Shown piece by piece: positions 28,880 through 37,714 of a DNA stretch of 64,000 bases (its first letter is position 1; every line of letters starts with the position of its first letter). This DNA comes from Mycobacterium asiaticum (GTDB lineage Bacteria; Actinomycetota; Actinomycetes; Mycobacteriales; Mycobacteriaceae), in the NCBI RefSeq assembly GCF_001673635.1, contig NZ_LZMH01000035.1, forward strand, positions 124,001 through 188,000, given 5' to 3'. A program made the position numbers and the translations under genes. The notes beneath the pieces are model-generated. The model saw only the letters and a list, made by a program, of their open reading frames with translations, searched no databases and was not told the origin of the DNA.

Positions 28880-30056
28880 GGGTCGCTCCTTCGGTATAGC
28901 TGCGAAAACGCTTGTTGTAGAGAGAGAAACGTTCGTCGATTTGCTCGGGCAGCAGCCCGTAGGTGGCCAGCGCGTACGGCGGGCGCGCAACTTCGCGGGG
29001 CCGCACGGCCAGCCAGCGTCGCATCGCCGCCTCGGCCTCGTCGGTGAGCGGCACCCCGATGGCGTCGTACACCCGTGCCACCTGCCCGATCGGATCCGCG
29101 ACCGCCGCGTCGAACCCGACATCGGTGACGCGTGCGGCGTCGTCGACCCAGCCGTCGCGGACCGCCATCGCCCGGTCGTTGGTCCACCCCATCCGCGCCA
29201 GCCATTGCACGCCCACGCGATGCAGGTCGACGGTGTCGGCGTGCATGGCGTGCAACGTCGCGTTGAGGCTCGCCCCGGATGCCACGGTGGTGCGCGGATC
29301 CCGGTGCATGTGCACGATGTGCAGGCCTGGGAACTGTGCCTGCAACAAGTCCAGATACCCGAGGTGCGCCGGTGATTTGAGTACCCAGCGCCGGCCCTGC
29401 ACACCGCGGCGGCGCTTCTGCCACTGCAGGAATTGCAGCATGCGATGCAGATATCGATAGGCGGGAGTGAAATCCTGGGTGTCCAGCCAGGACCGGTATC
29501 GCGGGACGTTTGCGCCCGATTCGGGGACGTGCGACAGGAACGCGTCGGCCAGGAAGACGATCTCCTCTTCGGCTTCCCGCGCGTACATCGGATGGATCGC
29601 GAACAATTCCGGTGCCAGCTCACGGGATTTCGCCTCCCGTGCCTCGCTGACGGCGATGCGGGGGTCGACGCCGGTGAACGAATAGTCGAGGCGGGGAGCG
29701 GCCTCGACGACCTCCCAGCCGTACGCGCAGACGAACCGTGGGTCGGCAGCCAGCAGCCGCTGCAGCAGCGTGGTGCCGCTGCGCATCATCCCGATGACGA
29801 CGATCGGCGGTGCGACCTGTTCGTCCAGGATCTCTGGGTGGCGACGGATCCACTCCTGCGTGCGCAGCCGCATCCGCAGGCTGTGCACGATCCCCGACCG
29901 CAGAATGTGAACCCCGACCGCGTTCAGGTCAGCGCGCGCGTAGTCGGCCAGCAGCACCCGCAGCGGGCCTTCGAACTCACCCGGCCCCCAATCGTCCAGT
30001 GTCTCTTTACGTTGCGCATCCGCCAACACGGCCGCCGGCTCGAATGGGTTGTGCAC
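28872..30056 (-). CDS. PAPS-dependent sulfotransferase family protein
   Basis: 394 aa. The P-loop-like 5'-phosphosulfate-binding motif IGMMRSGTTLLQRLLAADPR lies at residues of about 87-106, the 3'-phosphate-binding motif VHMHRDPRTTVAS near 245, and VLKSPAHLGYLDLL between them; these define Sulfotransfer_3-type enzymes. They transfer sulfate from PAPS to hydroxyls of lipids, sugars or steroids; the acceptor here is unknown. No membrane segment. GTG at 30056 follows the SnoaL-like stop by three bases. Confidence 0.87.
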   Translation of the reverse strand: MHNPFEPAAVLADAQRKETLDDWGPGEFEGPLRVLLADYARADLNAVGVHILRSGIVHSLRMRLRTQEWIRRHPEILDEQVAPPIVVIGMMRSGTTLLQRLLAADPRFVCAYGWEVVEAAPRLDYSFTGVDPRIAVSEAREAKSRELAPELFAIHPMYAREAEEEIVFLADAFLSHVPESGANVPRYRSWLDTQDFTPAYRYLHRMLQFLQWQKRRRGVQGRRWVLKSPAHLGYLDLLQAQFPGLHIVHMHRDPRTTVASGASLNATLHAMHADTVDLHRVGVQWLARMGWTNDRAMAVRDGWVDDAARVTDVGFDAAVADPIGQVARVYDAIGVPLTDEAEAAMRRWLAVRPREVARPPYALATYGLLPEQIDERFSLYNKRFRSYTEGATRG

Positions 30057-30059
30057 GCG

Positions 30060-30503
30060 TCAGAACTTCAGGTGCTGGCTGAGATCACCGGTCTGATCGA
30101 TGAACATGGTGCGGGTGTCGAACCACCAGACACCGTCGATCTTGTGGAAAGTGTCCTGGTAATGCCCGGTGACGATCAGTTGCAACGGCAAATCGGGCGT
30201 GGCCTGGGTGACGCAGTAATAAGAGGTACTGCGCGCGGTGCCCTGGTCCTCGTCGATGAGGAGTTGCACATTGGTGGTGAGGTGCTTGGTCTTGGGTGTG
30301 CCGTCCTCGTAGATGCGGGTGGCCATCTCATACATCTCCCGCACCCGAGCGGCCCCTTCGAAGACGGTTTCCGGGGGACCGTCCTGAACGCCGCAAATGC
30401 GGCCGTGTTCGAAGAGCTGGGCGACCCCGTCGAGGTCGCCGCCGTCCAGCAACTGCGCGTAGCTGTAGATCAGATTGGTGATTTCAGTTGCGCTAGCGGT
30501 CAT
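30060..30503 (-). CDS. SnoaL/NTF2-like protein
   Basis: 147 aa, single NTF2 alpha+beta cone: ITNLIYSYAQLLDGGDLDGVAQLF at the N-terminus, TSYYCVTQATPDLPLQLIVTGHYQDTFHKIDGVWWFDTRTMF at the C-terminus. Such folds act as isomerases, dehydratases or binding proteins for polyketides and steroids. First gene of the operon SnoaL-sulfotransferase-hypothetical-SDR. An 87-bp gap separates its ATG from the divergent SDR gene. Confidence 0.83.
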   Translation of the reverse strand: MTASATEITNLIYSYAQLLDGGDLDGVAQLFEHGRICGVQDGPPETVFEGAARVREMYEMATRIYEDGTPKTKHLTTNVQLLIDEDQGTARSTSYYCVTQATPDLPLQLIVTGHYQDTFHKIDGVWWFDTRTMFIDQTGDLSQHLKF

Positions 30504-30590
30504 GTCGGGGCCACCTCGGGTTTAGTCTGATCGTCGTGACGTTACCTTGCGCGCTCCACCGGCCCGGCAACCTCACCGTGTCGTCGTCTC

Positions 30591-31412
30591 ATGGGTGAAC
30601 TCGACGACGCCGTTGCCGTGATCACCGGCGCCGCGCGCGGCCAAGGCCGCAGCCACGCCATCGCCCTCGCCGAACAGGGCGCTGACATCATCGCCGTGGA
30701 TATTTGCGCCGATATCGATGAGATTCCGTACGCGCTGGGTACCCGAGCCAACCTCGACAAGACGGTACGGCTGGTCGAAGAGACCGGACGCAGGGCCGTA
30801 CCCGTCGTCGCCGACGTGCGCGACCTCGGGCAGTTACAGGCCGGGGTGCAGACCGGGATCGATGAACTCGGTGAGATCGACATTGTCATCGCCAACGCCG
30901 GTGTGGTTGCGATGGGCGACACCCAGACCGATTCCGAACCGGTGTTCAACACGATTGTCGACACCAATCTCAAAGGGGTGTGGCACACACTGCTGTCCAC
31001 GGTGCCGTCCATCATCCGCAAGGGCCGGGGCGGTTCGGTGGTGCTGATCAGTTCGTCGCAGGGGCTGACCGGGCGCGGCGGCGACGGCAGCGCGGCGATG
31101 TTCGCCTACGCCGCATCCAAGCACGCGGTGGTGGGTTTGATGCGGTCGGCCGCGAACGCGTACGGGCCGCACAAGATTCGGGTCAACTCCATCCACCCCG
31201 GCGGGGTGGCCACGCCGATGATCATCAACGACTTCGTGATCAACCGCATGACGGAAAACCCCAACCCGGCGGTCACTCAGACGTTGTTGCCCGATGTGCC
31301 GCTGGTCGAAGCGCAAGACGTGACGGCCGCGGTGCTCTGGCTGGTCAGCCCCGGGGCGCGCTACGTGACGGGCGTCTCGATCCCCGTCGACGCCGGGCAC
31401 GTCGCCATGTGA
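30591..31412 (+). CDS. Mycofactocin-coupled SDR-family oxidoreductase
   Basis: 273 aa. ITGAARGQGRSHAIALAEQGADIIAVDI at residues 11-38 is the hallmark of the carveol-dehydrogenase-like subfamily, which keeps NAD tightly bound and is thought to hand electrons to the peptide cofactor mycofactocin. An extra insertion (IDEIPYALGTRANLDKTVRLVEETGRRAV), IANAG, SSSQGL, YAASKHA and HPGGVATPMI complete the fold. Substrate, probably an alcohol, unknown. Divergent from the sulfotransferase operon, with no strong ribosome-binding site. Mycofactocin biosynthesis genes are not in this window. Confidence 0.85.
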   Translation: MGELDDAVAVITGAARGQGRSHAIALAEQGADIIAVDICADIDEIPYALGTRANLDKTVRLVEETGRRAVPVVADVRDLGQLQAGVQTGIDELGEIDIVIANAGVVAMGDTQTDSEPVFNTIVDTNLKGVWHTLLSTVPSIIRKGRGGSVVLISSSQGLTGRGGDGSAAMFAYAASKHAVVGLMRSAANAYGPHKIRVNSIHPGGVATPMIINDFVINRMTENPNPAVTQTLLPDVPLVEAQDVTAAVLWLVSPGARYVTGVSIPVDAGHVAM

Positions 31413-31441
31413 CGGTGCGCAGCGAACACCGCACCAGTGGT

Positions 31442-32265
31442 TCAATGACTCTGCTGAACCCCGTCATTCACTGACCCGATTCGCTGCCTCGCGAGCCAGC
31501 CCAGCACGTCGTCGGCAATCTCGCGCCAGCCGTTGTCAACCACCAGGGAATGGCCGCGGTCGGCGTACTGCTTGAGTTCGGTGACCGCCGTCGAATCGCC
31601 GTACAACTTGTATGCGGCGCGGGTCACGACGTCAGGCACGGTGTGGTCCTGCTGTCCGGAGATAAACAGCAGCGGGCCGCGGGATGCGTTGGCGGTATTG
31701 ACTTTCGCGGGCGAGTTCCGGTGGAAGTTCGCTGACGCGGTTTGGAACAGCGGCCGGGCCGGGGACGGGATTGTGTAGCGGTCATACAGCGCGTCGGACT
31801 CGGCCCAGTCGATGGCGTTGCCGAAACCGTAGCGGAACTGCTTGGCCGTCAACGACACTGCCCGCTTCTTGCTCGCAGGGTTGCCGAGAACCGGGAAGCT
31901 GGAACGCAATTGGGCCAGCGGAAGCGGCTTGACGCCCTTGATCTGGGCCGGGTCGATTGCGACTGCTGCGCGGGCATAGCCGAGGTCGAGCAGTTTCTGC
32001 GCGATCAGGCCGCCGAACGAGTGCCCGATGACGACCGGTGGCTCCGGCAGCGCAGCGGCGATTGCCGCGAAATGCTGCACGACCGCGTCGATGCCGAGGT
32101 TTGCCACTCGTTCCGGATGCTCACGTGCCTCCGCCACGGTGGCGGGTTCGTTCGGCCAGCCGGGCGCGACGACGTCGTATCCGTGCCGGGCGAAAAGGTC
32201 CATCCACGGCTGCCAGGAGTCGGCGTGCAACCACAAGCCGTGGTTCCCATCGCCAGGGTTGACGG
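31442..32265 (-). pseudogene. Alpha/beta hydrolase, 5'-truncated
   Basis: The recognisable fold begins at NHGLWLHADSWQPW, which supplies the oxyanion-hole HG, and has the nucleophile elbow GHSFGG, the acid in SGQQDHTVP and the His in RGHSLVVD, so the catalytic triad is intact. The homologous region starts at about 32255, and no credible start codon with a ribosome-binding site precedes it in frame; upstream residues in that frame (RECGRCPRASS...) are low-complexity shadow of another gene. The first few codons and promoter seem to have been lost in a deletion that joined it to the regulator fragment. A TTG start cannot be excluded. Confidence 0.6.
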
Positions 32266-32269
32266 AGGG

Positions 32270-32586
32270 TTGGCGGTGTCGTGGCCAAGAGCTGGCCCTA
32301 GGGCAACGGCCGCATTCCCGCCGAGTTCGGCGACCAGGTCGCGATGCGGCAGAACCAGCTGACTCAGCCCGGTCAGCGGAATCGACGACTCGAACTGCAC
32401 GCCCCGAACCTGCTGAACGCGCCATCCGGCCGCACGGGCCATGGCTGCGAAGGCGTCGAGGAGTGCGGTTTTGCCCATGCCGGCGTCGCCGCGCAGCATC
32501 ATGACCGGGTATTCACCGTTCAGGAAGCGCCGCAATTCGGCGGACTCGCGGTCACGACCGAACAGTCGGTGCGCTGCGGTATCCAC
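32270..32586 (-). pseudogene. AAA-ATPase/LuxR-type regulator, N-terminal fragment
   Basis: From ATG at 32586 about 103 codons match the N-terminus of large STAND-type regulators: LFGRDRESAELRRFL, Walker A LRGDAGMGKTALLDAF at residues 31-46, then FESSIPLTGLSQLV. Homology stops abruptly near GPALGHD (about 32277); the frame continues to 32005 only as shadow of the hydrolase. A full protein would have some 900 residues and a LuxR helix-turn-helix at the end, all missing. Probably non-functional. Confidence 0.65.
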
Positions 32587-32645
32587 AGCAGGATTATTGC
32601 GCCTGGCGGCGGAATCCTCAGACGGTCAGAGGTGGCTCCGAAACG

Positions 32646-32840
32646 TCAGCCGCGGGTGACCTTGCCGGCCTTGATGCACGAAGTGCACACGTTGAGCCGC
32701 TGCTTGTTGCCGCCGGGACGGGTCACGGCGTGCACGGTCTGGACGTTCGGGTTCCACCGGCGGCTGGTGCGGCGGTGGGAGTGCGACACCGACTTACCGA
32801 AGCCGGGGCCTTTCCCGCAGATATCGCACACAGCGGCCAT
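32646..32840 (-). CDS. rpmB: Ribosomal protein L28, zinc-binding form
   Basis: 64 aa: MAAVCDICGKGPGFGKSVSHSHRRTSRRW, then VCTSCIKAGKV. Cys5, Cys8, Cys52 and Cys55 form a complete zinc ribbon, marking the C+ version. Bacteria with several L28 genes often keep a cysteine-free version for zinc starvation; no such copy is in this window. GGAG lies eight bases before the ATG at 32840. Confidence 0.94.
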   Translation of the reverse strand: MAAVCDICGKGPGFGKSVSHSHRRTSRRWNPNVQTVHAVTRPGGNKQRLNVCTSCIKAGKVTRG

Positions 32841-33067
32841 GGTTCGAACTCCTCAAGTCTGTCTGGGGCCCGGCGACGCCTGGTGGGTCTGCCGAACGAG
32901 CCGGAATAGCCCAGGCTAGCCCAGGCTGTCCCAGGATACCGACTGTGGTCGTCAACCACCAAAACGGCACCGCGCCGAGCTGCGCGATCACCCGCACTGT
33001 CGCACCCGGTCGCTAGGCTCGTGTGCCGGTGCGGACCGAGGTTACGCTGGCGCGCAATCGGGACCCC

Positions 33068-34771
33068 ATGAGCGGCAGAGGAGGTGGGGTCGGGTTGAGT
33101 ACGTCGGATCGTCCGCTGGACGGCCTGGCCCTGCGGGACTGGGCGCACACGGTGATCAGCGACCTGATCACGCACATCGACGAGATCAACCGGCTGAACG
33201 TTTTCCCGGTCGCCGACTCCGACACCGGGGCGAACATGCTGTTCACCATGCGTGCGGCGCTCGCCGAAGCCGATTCGGGCGACGGCGCGGGCGTTGCCGA
33301 CGTCGCCGGTGTCGCCGCGGCGCTCTCGGCGGGGGCCGTCAAGGGCGCCCGCGGGAATTCCGGGGTGATCCTGTCGCAGATCCTGCTCGGCATCGCCGAC
33401 GTCACCGGGAACGTGGTCGCCGAATCCGGCGGCCAGCTGACAGTGATCGATGCCGCGACCTTCGGGTCCGCCCTGTGGCGCGGTCTCGACCTGATCGTCG
33501 CGTCCATGGGCGGCGAAGAGGTGCCAGGGACCATCGTCTCAGTGCTGCGCGCGGCCGCGATGGCGGTGGAGCAGTGCGCCGCCGCCGGCGAGACGCTGGC
33601 CCGCGCTGTCATCGACGCCGGCGACGCGGCGGTGGTCGCGCTGGAACGGACCCCCGAGCAGCTCGACGTGCTCGCCGACGCCGGTGTGGTGGACGCCGGG
33701 GGCCGCGGGCTACTGGTCCTGCTCGATGCGCTGCGATCGACGATCACCGGCCATGCGCCCGCGCGACCGGTCTACGAGCCGTCGCCGGCGTCACAGCAGG
33801 TCAACGCCGCGACCCGGCGGCCCGCTCCCCAGTTCGAGGTGATGTATCTGCTGGCCGAGTGCGCTGCCGAGGCCGCCGACACGCTGCGGGAACGGCTCGG
33901 CGAGCTGGGGGATTCGGTGGCAATCGCCGCTGCCCCCGAGCAGAGCTACTCGGTACACGTACACACCGACGACGCGGGCGCGGCGATCGAGGCGGGCCTG
34001 GCCGCCGGACGGCCCAGCCGGATCGTGGTTTCTGCGCTGAGCGCCGGCATCTCCGGCCTGCCCGCCGGCAGCTGGACCCGCGACCGCGCGGTGCTGGCCG
34101 TCGTCGACGGTGACGGCGCCGACGAGCTGTTCGCCGGTGAAGGCGCCTTCGTGCTCCGGCCGGAACCGGAACAGGACCCGGAAGCCGCCGTGGGCATCAG
34201 CGCCCACCAACTGGTGCGCGCCGTCGTGGACACCGGCGCCGCCCAGGTGATGGTGCTGCCCAACGGGTATGTCGCCGCCGAGGAGCTGGTCGCCGGTTGC
34301 ACCGCGGCGATCGGCTGGGGAGTCGACGTGGTCCCGGTGCCTACCGCGTCGATGGTGCAGGGGCTGGCGGCGCTGGCGGTGCACGACCCCGGCCGCCAAG
34401 CCGTCGACGACGGCTACACAATGGCCCGCGCCGCGGGCGGCGCCCGGCACGGATCGGTGCGGATCGCCACCGAGACCGCATTGACCTGGGCGGGCACCTG
34501 CAAACCGGGCGACGGGCTGGGCATCGCCGGCGACGAGGTGCTGATCGTGGCCGAGGACGCCGCGGCGGCGGCGATCGGCCTGCTCGACCTGCTGTTGGCT
34601 TCCGGCGGCGACCTGGTGACGGTGCTGGAGGGCGCCGCGCTGGACGGCGACGACGCCCAGGCCATCCAGACGGTCCTGGACGGCCACATGCACGATCGCC
34701 ATCCGGGCAGCGAGCTGATGGTCTACCGCACCGGCCACCGCGGTGACGTGCTGCTGATCGGGGTGGAGTAG
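33068..34771 (+). CDS. DAK2 (DhaL) domain protein, FakA/YloV-like
   Basis: About 567 aa. Residues 15-200 are a DhaL-type ATP-binding domain with FPVADSDTGANML (metal-binding aspartates) and KGARGNSGVILSQIL. A middle domain and a C-terminal region (LMVYRTGHRGDVLLIGVE) match the FakA layout, in which the kinase phosphorylates fatty acids bound to a FakB partner. No FakB/DegV gene is nearby. Start uncertain: ATG at 33068 lacks a Shine-Dalgarno, while TTG at 33095 has AGGAGG ten bases upstream. recG follows with a one-base overlap. I recall the M. tuberculosis equivalent as two ORFs, Rv2975c and Rv2974c. Confidence 0.85.
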   Translation: MSGRGGGVGLSTSDRPLDGLALRDWAHTVISDLITHIDEINRLNVFPVADSDTGANMLFTMRAALAEADSGDGAGVADVAGVAAALSAGAVKGARGNSGVILSQILLGIADVTGNVVAESGGQLTVIDAATFGSALWRGLDLIVASMGGEEVPGTIVSVLRAAAMAVEQCAAAGETLARAVIDAGDAAVVALERTPEQLDVLADAGVVDAGGRGLLVLLDALRSTITGHAPARPVYEPSPASQQVNAATRRPAPQFEVMYLLAECAAEAADTLRERLGELGDSVAIAAAPEQSYSVHVHTDDAGAAIEAGLAAGRPSRIVVSALSAGISGLPAGSWTRDRAVLAVVDGDGADELFAGEGAFVLRPEPEQDPEAAVGISAHQLVRAVVDTGAAQVMVLPNGYVAAEELVAGCTAAIGWGVDVVPVPTASMVQGLAALAVHDPGRQAVDDGYTMARAAGGARHGSVRIATETALTWAGTCKPGDGLGIAGDEVLIVAEDAAAAAIGLLDLLLASGGDLVTVLEGAALDGDDAQAIQTVLDGHMHDRHPGSELMVYRTGHRGDVLLIGVE

Positions 34772-36996
34772 TGGCCACGCTCGACGATCGGCTCGACTAC
34801 CTGTTGACCGACAAGACGATCAAACTCCTCGACGAGGAGTTCGGCATCCGCACCGTCGGCGAACTACTTCGGCATTACCCCCGCAGCTACGTCGAGGGCG
34901 CGTCCCGGCTCGGCGCCGAGGACCAGCGCCCGGAAGCGGGCCAGCACATCACGATCGTCGACGTCATCACCGCCACCGCAACCGGATGGATGCGACAAAA
35001 GGGTCCGAAAGGCAAGTCGAGGCAATGGCTGCGCATCACGCTCGGCCGCGGCCGCGGCAAGGTGACCGCCACCTTCTTCAACGCGGACTACCTCAAACGG
35101 GACCTCACCGAGCACACCAAGGTGATGCTGTCCGGCGAGGTCGGTTACTACAAGGGCGCCATGCAGCTGACCCACCCGGCGTTCCTGCTGATGGACACGC
35201 CAGGCAAGAACCGCGGCACCACTTCGCTGCGCAACATCGCCGACGCGTCGCAGGCCGTCAGCGGCGAGGTTGCGATGTCGGAGTTCGAGCGCCGCTGCTA
35301 CCCGATCTATCCGGCCAGCACCAAACTGCAGAGCTGGGACATCTACCGCTGTGTTCGGCAGGTCATCAACATGCTGGATCCGGTCGAGGATCCGCTGCCC
35401 GCGGACCTGCGCGCCGAGCACTGCCTGATTTCCGAGGACAAGGCACTGCGCGACATTCACCTCGCCGAGGAACCTGCTGAGCGCGAGCGTGCGCGCGAGC
35501 GCCTTACCTTCGACGAAGCTGTCGGATTGCAGTGGGCGCTGGTGTGCCGCAGGCACGGCGAGCTGTCCGAGTCGGGGCCACCGGCCCCGACTCGGCCCGA
35601 TGGTCTGGCGGCTGAGCTGTTGCGCCGGTTGCCGTTCGAGCTCACGGCGGGTCAGCGTGAAGTACTCGATGTGCTGTCCGACGGGTTGGCCATGACTCGC
35701 CCGCTGAACCGCCTGCTGCAGGGTGAAGTGGGCTCGGGCAAGACCATCGTCGCGGTGCTGGCCATGCTGCAGCTGGTCGACGCGGGCTATCAGTGCGCGC
35801 TGCTGGCGCCCACCGAAGTGCTTGCCGCACAACACATGCGCTCGATCACCGACGTGCTGGGGCCGTTGGCGATGGCCGGCCAGTTGGGCGGGTCCGACGA
35901 CGCGACCAGCCTGGCGTTGCTCACCGGGTCGATGTCCGCGGCGCAGAAGAAGCAGGTGCGCGCGCAGATCGGCAGCGGACAGGCCGGCATCGTGATCGGA
36001 ACCCACGCGCTGCTGCAAGACGTCGTGGAATTCCAGAACCTGGGCATGGTGGTTGTCGACGAGCAACACCGGTTCGGCGTCGAACAGCGAGATCGCTTGC
36101 GCGCCAAGGCCCGTGCCGGAATCACGCCGCACCTGCTGGTAATGACAGCGACGCCCATTCCGCGCACCGTCGCCCTGACCTACTACGGCGATCTGGAAAC
36201 GCTGACGTTGCGTGAACTTCCGCGCGGGCGTCAGCCGATCAATACCCAGGTGATCCATGCCGGGGACAAGCCGGCCTGGCTCGAACGCGCGTGGCAACGC
36301 ATCCACGAGGAAGTCGCCACGGGTCGGCAGGTCTACGTGGTGGCACCCCGCATCGATGAGAACGACAACGCCGGCGAAGAGGGCGGCACCAGGCCATCGG
36401 CCACCGCCGAGGGACTTTTCAACCGGTTGCGCGACGGGGAACTGGCCGGGCTGCGGCTGGCACTGATGCACGGACGGTTGTCGACCGACGAGAAGGATGC
36501 CGCGATGGCGGCCTTCCGGGCGGGCGAGGTCGATGTGCTGGTGTGCACCACGGTCATCGAGGTCGGCGTCGACGTCCCCAACGCCACCGTAATGCTGATC
36601 ATGGACGCCGACCGGTTCGGCATCAGCCAACTGCACCAACTGCGCGGGCGGATCGGCCGGGGCGAACATGCCAGCCTGTGTCTGCTGGTGAGCTGGGTGG
36701 CGCCGGACTCACCGGCCAGTCGCAGACTCAACGCGGTGGCGGCGACAATGGACGGATTCGCCCTCGCCGACCTTGACCTGGAGGAGCGCAAAGAAGGAGA
36801 TGTATTGGGCCGCAACCAGTCCGGCAGGCCGATCACCTTGCGGCTGCTGTCGCTGGCCAAGCACCTCGCCTATATCGAGACGGCCCGGGAATTCTGTGTC
36901 CGCGCACACGCCCAAAAGCCGGGAGACCCCGGATTGGATTCCCTGGCAGCGTATTTCGTCACAGACGATCGCGTCGAATACTTGGATAAGTCGTGA
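34771..36996 (+). CDS. recG: ATP-dependent DNA helicase RecG
   Basis: 741 aa; remodels stalled forks and branch-migrates Holliday junctions. N-terminal wedge OB domain (residues 60-160), then helicase motifs: Walker A GEVGSGKTIVAVLA, DEQH box VVDEQHRFG, TATPIPRT, and the C-terminal motifs TTVIEVGVDVPNAT and QLHQLRGRIGRG. GTG at 34771 shares a base with the preceding TAG stop. Next gene overlaps as GTGA. Operon DAK2-recG-HNH. Confidence 0.96.
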   Translation: MATLDDRLDYLLTDKTIKLLDEEFGIRTVGELLRHYPRSYVEGASRLGAEDQRPEAGQHITIVDVITATATGWMRQKGPKGKSRQWLRITLGRGRGKVTATFFNADYLKRDLTEHTKVMLSGEVGYYKGAMQLTHPAFLLMDTPGKNRGTTSLRNIADASQAVSGEVAMSEFERRCYPIYPASTKLQSWDIYRCVRQVINMLDPVEDPLPADLRAEHCLISEDKALRDIHLAEEPAERERARERLTFDEAVGLQWALVCRRHGELSESGPPAPTRPDGLAAELLRRLPFELTAGQREVLDVLSDGLAMTRPLNRLLQGEVGSGKTIVAVLAMLQLVDAGYQCALLAPTEVLAAQHMRSITDVLGPLAMAGQLGGSDDATSLALLTGSMSAAQKKQVRAQIGSGQAGIVIGTHALLQDVVEFQNLGMVVVDEQHRFGVEQRDRLRAKARAGITPHLLVMTATPIPRTVALTYYGDLETLTLRELPRGRQPINTQVIHAGDKPAWLERAWQRIHEEVATGRQVYVVAPRIDENDNAGEEGGTRPSATAEGLFNRLRDGELAGLRLALMHGRLSTDEKDAAMAAFRAGEVDVLVCTTVIEVGVDVPNATVMLIMDADRFGISQLHQLRGRIGRGEHASLCLLVSWVAPDSPASRRLNAVAATMDGFALADLDLEERKEGDVLGRNQSGRPITLRLLSLAKHLAYIETAREFCVRAHAQKPGDPGLDSLAAYFVTDDRVEYLDKS

Positions 36997-37706
36997 GCCG
37001 CAAGCGGCTTTGGTGGCTGGCCGCAGTGGCGGGGCTGGCCCTGGTGGTCGCGTACCAGACGGTCGGCTCGACGGTGACCAGGCACGCCGACGAGTTTGCC
37101 GCCCGGGCGGACATCCCGACCGTGCAGCCCGGGATCGACGTGCTCGCGGGTGTCGCGGTGGTGCCGCTACGCAACCATCGCTTCGACTACCGCAGGTCGG
37201 CGTTCGGCGAGGCGTGGGACGACAACAACGATGCGCCGTTGGGGCACAACGGTTGTGACACCCGCGACGACATCCTGGCTCGCGATCTCGTCGACGTCAC
37301 CTTCGTCTCCACCAAGCGGTGCCCCACCGCGGTGGCGACCGGCACCCTGCACGACCCCTACACGAACGCAGTCATCGCCTTCCAGCGCGGCGCCAAGGTC
37401 GGCGAAGCCGTGCAGATCGACCACATCGTGCCGCTGGCCTACGCCTGGGACATGGCCGCCGCGAGCTGGCCCGCGCGGCTGCGGGTGAAGTTCGCCAACG
37501 ACCCGGGCAACCTGCTGGCCGTGCAGGGGCAGGCCAACCAGGACAAAGGCGATTCCCCACCGGCGCAGTGGATGCCATCCAACGGGGCATTCGCGTGCCA
37601 GTACGCGATGCAGTTCATCGCCGTGATGCGCGGCTACGCGTTGCCGCTCGACCAGGCGTCCGCCGACGTGCTGCGCCAGGCCGCGGGCACCTGCCCGCAG
37701 GCCTGA
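36993..37706 (+). CDS. Secreted or membrane-anchored HNH-family nuclease-like protein (DUF1524)
   Basis: 237 aa. An N-terminal hydrophobic segment (residues 6-22, WWLAAVAGLALVVAYQ) acts as signal anchor. The catalytic region IDHIVPLAYAWDMAAASW followed by FANDPGNLLAVQGQANQDKGD and WMPS is the GmrSD/DUF1524 His-Asn-x-Lys arrangement seen in exported actinobacterial nucleases. Four cysteines probably form disulfides outside the cell. GTG at 36993 overlaps the recG stop (GTGA). M. tuberculosis Rv2972c is in the same place. Nuclease activity not shown. Confidence 0.82.
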   Translation: MSRKRLWWLAAVAGLALVVAYQTVGSTVTRHADEFAARADIPTVQPGIDVLAGVAVVPLRNHRFDYRRSAFGEAWDDNNDAPLGHNGCDTRDDILARDLVDVTFVSTKRCPTAVATGTLHDPYTNAVIAFQRGAKVGEAVQIDHIVPLAYAWDMAAASWPARLRVKFANDPGNLLAVQGQANQDKGDSPPAQWMPSNGAFACQYAMQFIAVMRGYALPLDQASADVLRQAAGTCPQA

Positions 37707-37714
37707 CCGCCGGA

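Noticed and set aside
28880..29623. N-terminal extension of the 414-aa hypothetical protein
   Set aside because: Shadow of the sulfotransferase gene; the GTG at 28879 has its own AAGGAG.
32841..33067. Gene or strong repeat between rpmB and the DAK2 gene
   Set aside because: Only a short near-repeat of CCAGGCT around 32908-32937; no coding frame is supported.
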